This document shows positions 53,812 through 63,883 of a stretch of 64,000 bases of DNA, piece after piece. The notes below the pieces were generated by a model that saw nothing but the letters and a program-made list of their open reading frames with translations, was not told the DNA's origin and ran no database searches. The stretch spans positions 47,508 through 111,507 of the forward strand of contig CCNC01000042.1 in assembly GCA_000824845.1 (NCBI GenBank), in the 5' to 3' direction. The DNA comes from Mesorhizobium sp. ORS 3359 (GTDB lineage Bacteria; Pseudomonadota; Alphaproteobacteria; Rhizobiales; Rhizobiaceae). The translations under genes were made by a program, and so were the position numbers. Position 1 is the first letter of the stretch. Each line of letters opens with the position of its first letter.

Positions 53812-54783
53812 ATGAGTCGAATTGGCGGTTTCCTGCTGGTCATGCTTATCGCCATGGCGACCGCGGCCGGTGTGGCTTTCGTGCTTTACAGGAACGAGCT
53901 TGGTCGCTTGCGCGACGCCGTCAGCCGAGGCAGTCTGGTCGCCAAGCTCGACATCGGCCCGGTTGAATACGCCGACAGCGGCGCGGGCATTCCGCTGCTT
54001 TCGATCCACGGCTCCGGCGGCGGCTTTGACCAAGGCCTTGCCCTGGCTTCCAGCCTTATGGGGGACGGCTTCCGTATCATCGCGCCGTCGCGCTACGGCT
54101 ATCTGCGCACGCCTGTTCCGCAAGACCCTTCTCCGGCCGCGCAGGCCGATGCGCTCGCGGCGCTGCTCACCAAACTGGACGTTCCCAAAGCGGTGGTCGT
54201 CGGCGTTTCGGCTGGCGCGCAGTCGGCGGTCGAGCTGAGCCTTCGGCACCCGGACAAGGTCGCCGCTCTCATTCTGGTCGTCCCAGCCCTTTATTCGCCC
54301 ACCAGTCCGGTCTCGATCGACGTGGATCCGGGTAACAGGTTTGCGTTCTGGGCTGTCAACGCCGGCGGCGATTTCGCCTGGTGGGCAGCCGAGAACATCG
54401 CGCCATCGGTACTCATTCGCTTCCTCGGCGTTCGGCCGGCGCTGGTAGCGGCCGCGCCCCAAGCCGAAAGGGACCGTGTGATGAGCTTCGTCAGAGGCGT
54501 TGAACCATTGTCGCTGCGCTTCTCCGGCATCAATCTCGACAGCGCTCCGGAGTTGCATGAACAGCCGTTGGCGGAAATCGCTGTACCTGCATTGATCGTC
54601 TCGGCGCGCGACGACCTGTTCAACACGCTGCCGGCAGCCGAGTTCGCGGCGGCCAGGATTCCCCGCGCCAAGCTGGTGGTCTACGATACCGGCGGACATC
54701 TTCTCGTCGGGCGGACGCAGGAGGTTCGCATGGCAATCCGCACCTTTCTGGCCGGCGCGGGCCTGGTCCCGTCAAACCATTAG
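53812..54783 (+). CDS. membrane-anchored alpha/beta hydrolase
   Basis: The 323-residue protein has one N-terminal membrane segment (GFLLVMLIAMATAAGVAFVLY) and an alpha/beta-hydrolase fold. The oxyanion region is IHGSGGGFDQG, the nucleophile elbow GVSAGAQS, the acid probably in VSARDDLF, and the histidine in DTGGHLLVG. Substrate unknown. It overlaps the convergent MFS gene end by four bases. Confidence 0.86.
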   Translation: MSRIGGFLLVMLIAMATAAGVAFVLYRNELGRLRDAVSRGSLVAKLDIGPVEYADSGAGIPLLSIHGSGGGFDQGLALASSLMGDGFRIIAPSRYGYLRTPVPQDPSPAAQADALAALLTKLDVPKAVVVGVSAGAQSAVELSLRHPDKVAALILVVPALYSPTSPVSIDVDPGNRFAFWAVNAGGDFAWWAAENIAPSVLIRFLGVRPALVAAAPQAERDRVMSFVRGVEPLSLRFSGINLDSAPELHEQPLAEIAVPALIVSARDDLFNTLPAAEFAAARIPRAKLVVYDTGGHLLVGRTQEVRMAIRTFLAGAGLVPSNH

Positions 54784-56054
54784 CCCGCGGAACCGGTGAT
54801 TGTCGGCGTGACGACCGCCGCGGGGGCCTTTGCGTCTTGGCCAAGGGTCGGCGTCAGCCAACGGACGAGGCCAAGGCCGAGGAGCGCCAGCGCCGTGAAG
54901 CCCGCGCCCGCCAGGAAGGTCATCCTCGGTCCGAAAAAATCCCAGAGCGTGCCCGCCAGCAGGCTGGCGGCCAGCAGCGCAAGTCCAGTCGACAGGTTGA
55001 ACATCCCGAAGGCGGTGCCTCGCAGTTCCGGCGGGGCCGTATCGGCGACGAGCGTTGCCAGGAGGCCCTGCGTAAGCCCCAGATGCAGGCCCCACAGGCC
55101 CACGCCGAGCGCTGCGCCCGCAAGATTTCCAGGGAACGCCAGCACGATGTCCGCGGCAATCAGGACCAGGAAGCCGAGAATAAGCATCGTCAGGCGATTG
55201 ACGCGATCCGATAGCGCGCCGGCCGGATAGGCAGAGAGCGAGTAGACAACGTTCATGACCACCAGCACCAGCGGGACGAGCCCGATCGGCAGGCCCATGC
55301 CCTGCGCGCGCAGGATGGAAAACGCTTCGCTGAACCTGGCCAAGGTGAACACGGTAGCCACGCAGACAACCAGCCAGAAGGACGAGCCCAGGCGCTTGAG
55401 CTCCGGCAGGCTCAAGGGGGCGCGCACTTCGCGCAGCCCCGTGGGCCGGGCCGGCTCGCGGACGGCGGTAACCAGCAGCACGACCGCCAGAAGGCCTGGA
55501 ACAACCGCGACCCAGAACACGGTCCGAAACTGATTGGCGGTCAGCCACATGAGGCCGATCGCCAGCAGCGGCCCGACGAACGCGCCAACCGTGTCGAGTG
55601 CCTGGCGAAGCCCGAAACTCGCGCCGCGCGCGTCGGCGGGGGCGATGTCCGCAACCAGGGCATCGCGCGGGGCGCCGCGAATCCCCTTGCCCACGCGGTC
55701 GACAAATCGCGCCGCCACCAGCCAGCCGATCGAGGAAGCCAGCGGGAACACCGGCTTGGTGAGAGCGGCGAGGCCGTAGCCGATGATCGCCAGCAGCTTG
55801 CGTTTTCCCAGCCAATCGGACAGCGCGCCCGAAAACACCTTGGTGATGGCGGCCGTCGCTTCGGCGATGCCCTCAATGGTGCCGACCGTCACCATCGACG
55901 TTCCCAGGACGGTGACGAGGTAGACTGGCAGCAAGGCGTGGATCATCTCCGAAGAGACGTCCATCAGCAGAGACACGAAGCCCAACACCCAAATCCCCGC
56001 GGGGATGACTCCTAGGCAGGTGCGGGTGGTCACCGCGGTCTCGAGCTGCTTCAT
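54780..56054 (-). CDS. MFS transporter
   Basis: ATG 56054, preceded by AAGGGATCA, gives 424 residues with about 12 membrane helices. The loop after TM2 reads GALSDWLGKRK, and KGIRGAPRDALVAD resembles the RND-like GxxR motifs of bacterial drug and small-molecule exporters. Substrate unknown. It follows arcC in the same direction after 70 bases and may read through from the arc operon. Confidence 0.86.
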   Translation of the reverse strand: MKQLETAVTTRTCLGVIPAGIWVLGFVSLLMDVSSEMIHALLPVYLVTVLGTSMVTVGTIEGIAEATAAITKVFSGALSDWLGKRKLLAIIGYGLAALTKPVFPLASSIGWLVAARFVDRVGKGIRGAPRDALVADIAPADARGASFGLRQALDTVGAFVGPLLAIGLMWLTANQFRTVFWVAVVPGLLAVVLLVTAVREPARPTGLREVRAPLSLPELKRLGSSFWLVVCVATVFTLARFSEAFSILRAQGMGLPIGLVPLVLVVMNVVYSLSAYPAGALSDRVNRLTMLILGFLVLIAADIVLAFPGNLAGAALGVGLWGLHLGLTQGLLATLVADTAPPELRGTAFGMFNLSTGLALLAASLLAGTLWDFFGPRMTFLAGAGFTALALLGLGLVRWLTPTLGQDAKAPAAVVTPTITGSAG

Positions 56055-56124
56055 TGATCCCTTCGGCACGCCGACATTGGGCACGTTCAACATAGCGAAC
56101 TCGCGGTGCGCAAGTACACCGCGA

Positions 56125-57051
56125 TCAGCTGTTTTGCGGTTCCTTGGCCGGGGCTTCCAACCAGGTACCGCGCTCGCCCCTGACGATTGCCTGGCCATCT
56201 TCGAGCTTGCCGATCGCGGCAGGCTTGCCCGTTGCTTCGGCGAACTCGATCGCGGCAGCGACCTTCGGCCCCATGGATCCGGCCGGAAAATTCCGTCCGG
56301 AGATCTCTGTCGTGGCAACGTGCCGGAGCGCGCGGGCCTCCGGCGTGCCGAAGCCGGCATAAACCGCATCGACATCCGTCAGCATCAGAAGCATGTCAGC
56401 TTTCAATTGACGCGCCAGAAGCGAGCTTGCCAGGTCCTTGTCGATGACGGCTTCGACGCCGATCATGCTGCCATCGTCGCGGGCGATGACCGGGACACCT
56501 CCACCACCCGTGCAGATGACGACGACGCCATGCTCGACCAGATAGGAGATCACCGACACTTCCAGGATATCGAGAGGCCGCGGCGAGGGCACGACACGGC
56601 GCCATTTGTCGCCGTCAGGCGCAACGGTCCAACCGCGCTCGCCCGCGAGCCGTCGCGCCGTCGCGCCGTCATAGACGGGGCCTATCGGCTTCGTCGGCCG
56701 CGCGAAGGCGGGGTCGCCCGGGTCGACCTTCACCTGCGTCAGCAGGGTTGCAAACAACCTGTTCCTGATAAGGTTGGCAAGCTCCTGCTCGATCATGTAG
56801 CCGATCATACCGGCGCTTTCGGCGCCGAGCACGTCGAGCGGGAAAGCGCCGTCGGTCGAGGCCGCCGACTGGAGCGCCAGCAGGCCGACCTGGGGGCCGT
56901 TGCCATGCGTGATGACGAGCGAATGGCCTTGGTCGATAAGCGCCGCCAGGGCGGATGCCGCATGCTTGACATTGGCGCGCTGATTTTCGGCGGTCATGGG
57001 CTCGCCCCGCCGCAACAGCGCATTCCCGCCGAGAGCCGCAACGATCAGCAT
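56125..57051 (-). CDS. arcC: carbamate kinase ArcC
   Basis: Third step of arginine fermentation: carbamoyl phosphate plus ADP gives ATP, ammonia and carbon dioxide. The 308-residue product starts [16 protein letters not shown], then has [13 protein letters not shown] and the C-terminal [15 protein letters not shown], typical of ArcC. It begins 1 base after the arcB stop codon. Confidence 0.97.
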   Translation of the reverse strand: MLIVAALGGNALLRRGEPMTAENQRANVKHAASALAALIDQGHSLVITHGNGPQVGLLALQSAASTDGAFPLDVLGAESAGMIGYMIEQELANLIRNRLFATLLTQVKVDPGDPAFARPTKPIGPVYDGATARRLAGERGWTVAPDGDKWRRVVPSPRPLDILEVSVISYLVEHGVVVICTGGGGVPVIARDDGSMIGVEAVIDKDLASSLLARQLKADMLLMLTDVDAVYAGFGTPEARALRHVATTEISGRNFPAGSMGPKVAAAIEFAEATGKPAAIGKLEDGQAIVRGERGTWLEAPAKEPQNS

Positions 57052-57052
57052 C

Positions 57053-58054
57053 TCAATTGCCGATCGTGGCGACGAGCAGCGCCTTGATCGTGTGCATGCG
57101 GTTCTCCGCCTGGTCGAACACGATCGACGCGCCCGATTCGAAGACCTGATCGGTGACCTCCATGCAGTCGATGCCGAATTCGCGGGCGACCGAGGCGCCG
57201 ACCTCGGTCTCGGTATCGTGGAACGCCGGCAGGCAATGCATGAATTTCACGTGCGGATTGCCGCTGGCCGACATCACCTCGCTTGTCACCCGATAGGGCA
57301 TCAGCAGGCGGATACGCTCGGCCCAGGCCGACTTGTCCTCACCCATGGAGAGCCAGACATCGGTATAGATGAAGTCGGCGCCTTCGACGCAGCTCTTCAC
57401 ATCTTCGTCCAGCCTGAAGCGGCCACCGCTGCGCTCCGCCAGGGTTCTGACATGGGCGCAGAACTCGCCGTCCGGCCAAAGCTCCTTGGGTGAAGCGATA
57501 CGCATGTCGATGCCGAGCTTGGCGGCGCCCACTGCCAGGGATAGCGCGACATTGTCCCGACCCTCGCCGACGAAGGCGACCGTCATGTCGGACAGATGCT
57601 TGTGCGTGAATTCACGCATGGTCATGAAATCGGCGAGGATTTGCGTCGGGTGCGCTTCATTGGTCAGGCCGTTGTAGACGGGCACCCCGGCATGCGTGGC
57701 AAGCAGCTCGGCCTGATGTTGCGCAAAGCCGCGATATTCGATCGCATCATACATGCGGCCGAGCACGCGCGCGGTGTCCTTCATGGACTCCTTGTGCCCG
57801 ATATGGCTGCCGCTGGGGCCGAAATAGGTGACGTGGGCGCCTTGATCGTAGGCGGCCACTTCGAAACCCGTCCGGGTGCGGGTCGAGTCCTTTTCGAAGA
57901 TGAGCGCGATGTTCTTGCGAACGAGGCGCGGTATCTCGTGCCCGGCCTGCTTGGCCGCCTTCAGATCGGCGGCCAGCTTCAGCAGGAAGCGGATCTCGTC
58001 CGCCGAAAGATCGTCCAGCGAGAGCACCGAGCGTCCATGAAGGTTGATCGACAT
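57053..58054 (-). CDS. arcB: catabolic ornithine carbamoyltransferase ArcB
   Basis: Phosphorolysis of citrulline to ornithine and carbamoyl phosphate. ATG 58054 gives 333 residues with the carbamoyl-phosphate-binding STRTRTGFE and the HCLPAFHD motif of the C-terminal domain. It lies between arcA and arcC and starts 11 bases after the arcA stop. Confidence 0.97.
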   Translation of the reverse strand: MSINLHGRSVLSLDDLSADEIRFLLKLAADLKAAKQAGHEIPRLVRKNIALIFEKDSTRTRTGFEVAAYDQGAHVTYFGPSGSHIGHKESMKDTARVLGRMYDAIEYRGFAQHQAELLATHAGVPVYNGLTNEAHPTQILADFMTMREFTHKHLSDMTVAFVGEGRDNVALSLAVGAAKLGIDMRIASPKELWPDGEFCAHVRTLAERSGGRFRLDEDVKSCVEGADFIYTDVWLSMGEDKSAWAERIRLLMPYRVTSEVMSASGNPHVKFMHCLPAFHDTETEVGASVAREFGIDCMEVTDQVFESGASIVFDQAENRMHTIKALLVATIGN

Positions 58055-58065
58055 TGGGGGTCCTT

Positions 58066-59280
58066 TCAGAGCGGGTCTCGGGCGATGGGGCAGGTCATGC
58101 AATGGCCGCCGCCGCGGCCGCGGCTGAGCTCGGCACCCTCGACGGTGATCACCTCGACTCCCGCCCGGCGCAGAAGCGTGTTGGTGTAGACGTTGCGGTC
58201 GTAGCCGATGACGACGCCCGGCTCGACGGCGACGACGTTGTTGCCGTCGTCCCACTGCTCGCGCTCGGCCTCGTAGCGGTCGCCGCCAGTGGCGATGATC
58301 CGCAGCGATTTCAGCCCAAGAGCCTCCGCGACCACTGATATGAAGGGTTCCTTCTCCTCCCTGACCTCGACCGCCGCATCGCCGTCTCCCGGCCGGATCG
58401 AGAAGGTGCGCAGCCTTTCGACCACGGGCGGATACATGGTCGCGAGGTCCCGGTCGCAGAAGGTGAAGACGGTGTCGAGATGCATGAAGGAACGGTCGCG
58501 CGGCATCAGAGCCGCGATCACGCGCGTGGCCTCTCCGGCGGCGAAAAGGCTTCGCGCAAGATCGCCGACCGCTTGCGGCGTGGTGCGCTCGCCCATGCCG
58601 GCCAGAACGACGCCTCCGCCAACAGGCATGACGTCGCCGCCTTCGAGGCTGACGCCCGTTCCGGCCTGGGGCGAGACGAACGGGATGCCGCTGTCACGGA
58701 ACCTTGGATGGAAGCGATAGACAGCCTCGACATTGGCCGCCTCCGGCCGCCTGGCCGGCCAATACATCGGGTTGGCCGACACGGAGCGGTAGATCCAGCA
58801 GGAGCTGTCACGGGTGAACAGCTGGTTGGGAAGCGGCGGCAGCACGAAGTCCTGCGGCGCGAGCGTCCTTCCGGTCAGGCCCTTGGGCTCAAACGGCAGT
58901 TCGGCGCGCGCAATGCCGCCGACGAGACAGGTTGCCAGCAGGCCGGCCGACATTTCGTTCAGCCAGCCACGCATCTCGTCCACCATGTCGAGGCCGACCA
59001 CGCCGGCATGCACCCGGCGGTCGAGAAGCCAGTCGCGGGCCTTGCCGATCCCCATTGTCTCGGCAAGCAGCTCACCGAACGAATGCACCACCACGCCGCG
59101 CTCGCGCAACGCGTCGACGAAGACGTCGTGTTCCTGGCGCGCCCGCTTTACCCACAACACGTCGTCGAACAGCAGCGCCTTGCAGTTATCCGGCGTTAGC
59201 CTGCGCAGGCTGAGATCCGGCCTGTGGACCATGACCTCGCGCAGGCGGCCGACCTCCGAATGCACTCCCAGATTTGTCAT
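58066..59280 (-). CDS. arcA: arginine deiminase ArcA
   Basis: Converts arginine to citrulline and ammonia. ATG 59280 gives 404 residues. The N-terminus is [18 protein letters not shown]; acidic and histidine residues of the catalytic core follow ([13 protein letters not shown], and later FMHLDTVFT). The nucleophile C394 lies in [12 protein letters not shown] at the C-terminus. It follows the antiporter gene by 11 bases. Confidence 0.97.
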   Translation of the reverse strand: MTNLGVHSEVGRLREVMVHRPDLSLRRLTPDNCKALLFDDVLWVKRARQEHDVFVDALRERGVVVHSFGELLAETMGIGKARDWLLDRRVHAGVVGLDMVDEMRGWLNEMSAGLLATCLVGGIARAELPFEPKGLTGRTLAPQDFVLPPLPNQLFTRDSSCWIYRSVSANPMYWPARRPEAANVEAVYRFHPRFRDSGIPFVSPQAGTGVSLEGGDVMPVGGGVVLAGMGERTTPQAVGDLARSLFAAGEATRVIAALMPRDRSFMHLDTVFTFCDRDLATMYPPVVERLRTFSIRPGDGDAAVEVREEKEPFISVVAEALGLKSLRIIATGGDRYEAEREQWDDGNNVVAVEPGVVIGYDRNVYTNTLLRRAGVEVITVEGAELSRGRGGGHCMTCPIARDPL

Positions 59281-59291
59281 TGTATGGCCTC

Positions 59292-60761
59292 TCAAAGCGC
59301 GCTGACAGCGCCGGTCCACATCTCGTAGACGGCAAGGATCGCGACCGCGACGAGCGCGACGGCGATGATGGCTTCCACCGGGTGGAAGACACGCTGGTTG
59401 CCCTCGCGGCGAGCCCATATGTAGAAGATGATGCCCGGGGCATAGAGGATCGCGCACATGAACAGGTACGCAGGCCCCGCCGCATAGACGAGCCACAGCC
59501 CGTAGATCGTTGCCAGCACGCCGGCGACGAGCGGTCCGGTGCGCCCTTCGCCGCCTTGGTAGCTTTCTCCGGTCAATGCCAGTTTCGCGGCGAAGGCTCC
59601 GGAGAAAATGTAAGGCACGAGGATCGCGGCCGAAGCGATGTAGAAGAGCGCCTGGTAGGTGCTCTGGGCAAAGAGCGTGATCACCAGGAAGGCCTGGACA
59701 AGCAGGTTGGTTATCAGCAGCGACGTCGAGGGAACGCCGCGTTCGCTTTCCCGGCCGAAGAACTTCGGCAGGGTTCCGTCCTTTCCGGCGACATGCGGAA
59801 CCTCCGCCGCAAGCAGCGTCCAGCTCAGGAAGGCGCCGATGACCGAGATGACGAGGGCGAGATTGATGAGCACGGCGCCCCAGGGTCCGACGACCGCCTC
59901 GAGCACGCCAGCCATCGACGGGTTCTTCAGGGCGGCGAGTTCCGGCTGGCTCAGGATGCCGAGCGAAAGCAGCGAGACCAGCGCATAGAGAGCGAGGCAG
60001 GTGAAGAAGCCGAGCACAGTTGCCGTCGCAATGTCCTTGCGGCGCTCTGCCCGGGCGGAGAAGACGCTGGCGCCTTCGATGCCGATGAACACCCACAGCG
60101 TCACCAGCATCGTGCTCTTGACCTGGGCGGCGATGGTGCCGAGCGAGGCGTTGCCGAGCCCGGTGAAGTCGAGTGTCCAGACATTGAGCTTGAACGCGAC
60201 GGCCACGATCCCGACGAACAGGACGACAGGCGCGATCTTGGCCACGGTCACGATGGTGTTGACGACCGCCGCCTGACGGATGCCCGCCAGGATCAGAACG
60301 TGGATGAGCCACAGCAGGATCGATGCCCCGAGCACCGCCTGCCACGTGTTTCCGTCACCGAAAGCGGGGAAGAAATAGGACAGTGCGCTGAAAACGATCA
60401 CCGCGTAGGAGACGTTGCCCACCCATGCGCTGATCCAGTAGCCCCAGGCGCTGTTGAAGCCTACGAACGGACCGAAGCCGGCCTTGGCATAGGCATAGGG
60501 GCCGGCGTCGAGGTCGGGACGGCGCACCGCCAGCGACTGGTAGACAAACACCAGCGCAAGCATGCCGACCGCCGTGATGGCCCAACCGATCAGGATCGCG
60601 AGCGGACCGGCGCCGGCCGCCATGTTCTGCGGCAGGCTGAAGACGCCCGAGCCGACCATGGAGCCGATGACGAGCGCGGTCAGCGACCCCAGCCGGAGCT
60701 TCGCCGAAGCCGGGGTCGCGACTTTTTCCCCGATAGGGATGTTGATGTCTGTTGTGGCCAT
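59292..60761 (-). CDS. arcD: arginine/ornithine antiporter-type APC permease ArcD
   Basis: The 489-residue protein is an amino acid-polyamine-organocation permease with about 12 helices ([21 protein letters not shown] near the N-terminus). First in the arcDABC operon, it probably exchanges arginine for ornithine. ATG 60761 follows GGGAGGGCCTC. An anaerobox lies 60 bases upstream. Confidence 0.92.
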   Translation of the reverse strand: MATTDINIPIGEKVATPASAKLRLGSLTALVIGSMVGSGVFSLPQNMAAGAGPLAILIGWAITAVGMLALVFVYQSLAVRRPDLDAGPYAYAKAGFGPFVGFNSAWGYWISAWVGNVSYAVIVFSALSYFFPAFGDGNTWQAVLGASILLWLIHVLILAGIRQAAVVNTIVTVAKIAPVVLFVGIVAVAFKLNVWTLDFTGLGNASLGTIAAQVKSTMLVTLWVFIGIEGASVFSARAERRKDIATATVLGFFTCLALYALVSLLSLGILSQPELAALKNPSMAGVLEAVVGPWGAVLINLALVISVIGAFLSWTLLAAEVPHVAGKDGTLPKFFGRESERGVPSTSLLITNLLVQAFLVITLFAQSTYQALFYIASAAILVPYIFSGAFAAKLALTGESYQGGEGRTGPLVAGVLATIYGLWLVYAAGPAYLFMCAILYAPGIIFYIWARREGNQRVFHPVEAIIAVALVAVAILAVYEMWTGAVSAL

Positions 60762-60820
60762 GAGGCCCTCCCACCTTTGCAATGATGGGAGCAACTCAAC
60801 AGGAAAGCGGGTCGGCAGCT

Positions 60821-60834
60821 TTGATACCGGTCAA
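60821..60834 (-). promoter_or_regulatory. anaerobox before arcDABC
   Basis: TTGATACCGGTCAA, 60 bases before ATG 60761. Confidence 0.82.
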
Positions 60835-60874
60835 ATCAGAATAATCCCAGCGCCAGCGCACGGCCGCGACAAGC

Positions 60875-62119
60875 CTACCGGAGCAGCATGACGCCGTAGC
60901 CCGCGGCAGCGGCGGTCAAGGTCATGCCGGCCAGGGGCAACCAGAATCTCACCGGACCCGCGAATACGGCCAGGAACAGGCGCCCGATTGCGTTGGCCAC
61001 CAGCGCTGTCAGCACCGCATTTCCAACGGTTTCGATCGGCATGGACTGCTTGACAAGCCGTATGGCGCTGAGCACCGAAGCGTCGACGTCAAACGCGCCC
61101 GCGATCGCGGAACTCGCCAGCAGGCCTTGTTCCTTGAATTGGAACGCCAACGCGGCGCTCGCTGTCGAGGCGCCCGCGAACAGCAGCGCAAAGATCAGCA
61201 GCGGTACCAGTTCAAACGGATTGCGCGTTGCGCCGGGGCTCTCAGGCTTGCTGCCGCGAATTGCCAGCGCAATCGTTCCGCAGACGCCGAGTGTCAGCGC
61301 GGCTGCGAGCGCGGGTATGGCGATGAAGGCGGTCACCGGCGGCGCCAGTATCAAAACCACGAGGCAGACACGCAAGATCGAGATCATAGCGGCCAGCGAA
61401 GCCGCGCCGGCGAAGGACAAGGAATTGTCCGACCGATTGGCCGTGCGGGCCAGTGACAGGGTGACGGCGGTCGACGAGACCACAGCGCCGGCGAGCGCGC
61501 TCACAACCAGACCGCGGGCGTTTCCGAGGACGCGCGCCGCGACATAACCAGCGAAGGAAATCGAGGCCATCAGCACCGTCAGGAGCCAGATCTCCCGCGG
61601 GTTGAAGCCGCCCCATGGGTCAAATGGACGGTCCGGCAGCAGGGGTAGGATTATGGCGGTCATCACTGCCAGGACCAGTGCCGAGCGAAGCTCGATCCAG
61701 GTCAGACGTTTCAGAAGCCCGTGCAGGATTTCGCGGCTGGCGAGGAGCGCCGCGAGCGCTGTGCCTCCCGCGGCGGCAACGCGAAAATCGCCCGCCACGC
61801 AGAGCGCGCCAAGCGTAAAGACGGCCAGGCCCGCGATAACGGTTGTGACGCTGAAATCCTCGTCATGCGCGGCTTCGCGTGCCTTGTACCAGGCGAAAAT
61901 GCCAGCGAAGGCAAGGAAGCCTGCAACCAGCACCGAAATTGCGTTGAGCGCTTCGGCCAATGCCGCAACCAGGCCGCCGAGAAGCCCGGCGATGCCGAAG
62001 GTGCGAATGCCGGCCGTCCGGCTGCGGTCGGGCGCATCGCGCTCTCTCCAGCCGCGTTCCAACCCGACGAGCAGGCCTATTGCCAGGGCGACCCCGAGCC
62101 GGGCAATGAGCGTGTCCAT
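60875..62119 (-). CDS. MgtC/SapB-type membrane protein with DUF4010
   Basis: The 414-residue protein has about ten helices. The N-terminal MgtC-like part reads IGLLVGLERGWRERDAP; a DUF4010-like second half follows (RSALVLAVMTAIILPLLPDRP). MgtC-type proteins work in low-magnesium or low-pH survival. It ends 41 bases beyond the arc anaerobox and is probably transcribed apart from arc. Confidence 0.88.
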   Translation of the reverse strand: MDTLIARLGVALAIGLLVGLERGWRERDAPDRSRTAGIRTFGIAGLLGGLVAALAEALNAISVLVAGFLAFAGIFAWYKAREAAHDEDFSVTTVIAGLAVFTLGALCVAGDFRVAAAGGTALAALLASREILHGLLKRLTWIELRSALVLAVMTAIILPLLPDRPFDPWGGFNPREIWLLTVLMASISFAGYVAARVLGNARGLVVSALAGAVVSSTAVTLSLARTANRSDNSLSFAGAASLAAMISILRVCLVVLILAPPVTAFIAIPALAAALTLGVCGTIALAIRGSKPESPGATRNPFELVPLLIFALLFAGASTASAALAFQFKEQGLLASSAIAGAFDVDASVLSAIRLVKQSMPIETVGNAVLTALVANAIGRLFLAVFAGPVRFWLPLAGMTLTAAAAGYGVMLLR

Positions 62120-62210
62120 GGCGGCTACCTCAGATTGGCTGCATACGCTACCAGCCGCTTCGGCCAGCGGTCGGCTTGGCGCGGCTTCCGCATGGCCTCG
62201 CCATGTAAGG

Positions 62211-62660
62211 CTAGCTCTCCAACGCTTCGCGGCCCGAAACTTCGGCGATTGAGACGCGGAAGAACACGTGGGGCAGATGCTCCAAATCCGAGGCGGCGGC
62301 CGGCTTGAGCGCGCCCGGCTCCCACCAGTCGAAGTGCTTGCTCAGCACGAACCATGCATGGTCACGCTGCGCCTCCTGTCCGATCCGATCGGGAAGTTCC
62401 TCATAACGGCCGGTGACGATGACGCTTTTCCAGCCGTGACCTGTGCCGGGGGCGTCGACCTGCACGGACACGAGCGGATTGGCGCGCATCCAGTCGATCT
62501 TCTTGCCTGGCATCGAGAAGGCATAGAGGTGATTGTCCGCATGCGCGTAATGGAACGGAACAATGTAGGGCCGCCCATCCTTCGCACATGCCAGCCGGCC
62601 GGCGCGATTGGCCGTCAGCAGTTTGGTGCATTCCAGAGTGGACAGTGCGCGGATCTGCAT
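62211..62660 (-). CDS. PPOX-family FMN-binding protein
   Basis: The 149-residue product is a pyridoxamine 5'-phosphate oxidase-like split barrel (GRLACAKDGRPYIVPFHYAH, then KKIDWMRANPLVSVQVD). Such proteins bind FMN or F420; nitroimidazole-reducing relatives exist. It lies in a leftward four-gene run. Confidence 0.87.
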   Translation of the reverse strand: MQIRALSTLECTKLLTANRAGRLACAKDGRPYIVPFHYAHADNHLYAFSMPGKKIDWMRANPLVSVQVDAPGTGHGWKSVIVTGRYEELPDRIGQEAQRDHAWFVLSKHFDWWEPGALKPAAASDLEHLPHVFFRVSIAEVSGREALES

Positions 62661-62671
62661 TGGCGGGACTC

Positions 62672-63373
62672 CTAGCTGCCGGTCTCGCGCCGCGATCTTT
62701 TCGCGGTGTGCTGGCCGGAGCGCCTTCTTTCGTCGGCATTTCCGCGGGCGAGGGCCATGATATCCAGAACCTCGTTGTCGGAGAGCTGCGGGAAGTTGCC
62801 GTAATAATAGCTCAGCGCCCGAAAACGTGCAGGCTGATTGAGGCAGATCAAATCCGCTTCCCGCGCAAGCTCGTCCGCGGTGTCCACCGGTGCCACGGGA
62901 AGAGCGACGATGATCTTTCGCGGCGAACGTCGCTTCAACGCGCGAATGGCGACCTTCATCGTCGTTCCGGTCGCCGCCCCATCGTCAACGAGGATCACCG
63001 TTTTGCCCGTCACCGACAGGGGCAGGTCTTTCCCACGATATAGCGCCCGTCGCCGTTCCAGTTCGGGGCGCTCCTGCGCGATCAGGACGCGAAGCGCGCC
63101 GTCATCGAGGGCGTATGCCTCCACGATTTCCCGGTTGAGAACGACGTCGGGAGGCTCGCCGTCCACGATGGCGGCCACGGCCAGTTCCGGATTGCCCGGC
63201 GCTCCGACCTTTCGAACGATCACCAGATCCAGTGGCGCCCTGAGGGCCTTGGCTATCTCGGCGGCCACAGGGACGCCGCCTCGCGGCAAGGCGAGCACAA
63301 TCGGGTCCTTCAGCTGAAGCAGGTCCAGCGATGCTCCGAGCTTCTGCCCAGCCTCCTGGCGATCGCGAAACAT
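62672..63373 (-). CDS. phosphoribosyltransferase
   Basis: ATG 63373, with GGAGGA 6 bases upstream, gives 233 residues; two nearer upstream ATGs lack such a site. The PRPP-binding motif is VILVDDGAATGTTM. It has the type I fold, with an N-terminal PIVLALPRGGVPVAAEIA. Substrate unknown. The C-terminal 30 residues are basic. Confidence 0.88.
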   Translation of the reverse strand: MFRDRQEAGQKLGASLDLLQLKDPIVLALPRGGVPVAAEIAKALRAPLDLVIVRKVGAPGNPELAVAAIVDGEPPDVVLNREIVEAYALDDGALRVLIAQERPELERRRALYRGKDLPLSVTGKTVILVDDGAATGTTMKVAIRALKRRSPRKIIVALPVAPVDTADELAREADLICLNQPARFRALSYYYGNFPQLSDNEVLDIMALARGNADERRRSGQHTAKRSRRETGS

Positions 63374-63375
63374 CG

Positions 63376-63804
63376 TCATTCCTCCGGCCACAGGTGGCGC
63401 AGTGACTTCTTCATCGAGTTTCGGACCTGGACGATCTCACCGTGCGAAATATGCCGATCGAGAAGCCTGAACACCGCTCCGATCGCCTTGTCGGTATCGA
63501 TCTCCGGCTCGTAGCCAAAGCTGTTGCGGACGCAAATGACGAAGTCGCTCTTTTTGCGTTCCCACGTCGGTCCGGCCGGGTTCCACCCTTCGAAATAGAT
63601 GCCTCTGATCAGCGTCGGCAACTGGGCCGACAGGTCGGCCATTTCCTCCGGCGAAAGCCAGTCGCGCAAGGTATGCAGGACCGCCTTCAGCAGGCGAAAC
63701 GCGCTCTGCTCGTTCCAGTCCAGGTCCCTGGCAAGCTCGTTCACCCATTGCTGCGCCTGCTCGGCGGCATGTGTGATCGAAGTGTGTGAAACTGCGTGTG
63801 TCAT
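63376..63804 (-). CDS. DUF2267 protein
   Basis: The 142-residue protein matches DUF2267 (EEMADLSAQLPTLIRGIYFEGW in the middle, with WVNELARDLDW before it). It is first in the leftward run, with only two bases between its stop and the next start. Function unknown. Confidence 0.87.
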   Translation of the reverse strand: MTHAVSHTSITHAAEQAQQWVNELARDLDWNEQSAFRLLKAVLHTLRDWLSPEEMADLSAQLPTLIRGIYFEGWNPAGPTWERKKSDFVICVRNSFGYEPEIDTDKAIGAVFRLLDRHISHGEIVQVRNSMKKSLRHLWPEE

Positions 63805-63883
63805 CCTCGTTATCCTTCGACTGTTTTGGTTCTCCCTTGCTAGGAACGGCGCATCGCTCCGGACAAGTTCAACGTCCCGGATT

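Noticed and set aside
58066..60345. Extension of arcA upstream to a much earlier start
   Set aside because: Residues before [11 protein letters not shown] are not protein-like and overlap arcD. The family start is ATG 59280.
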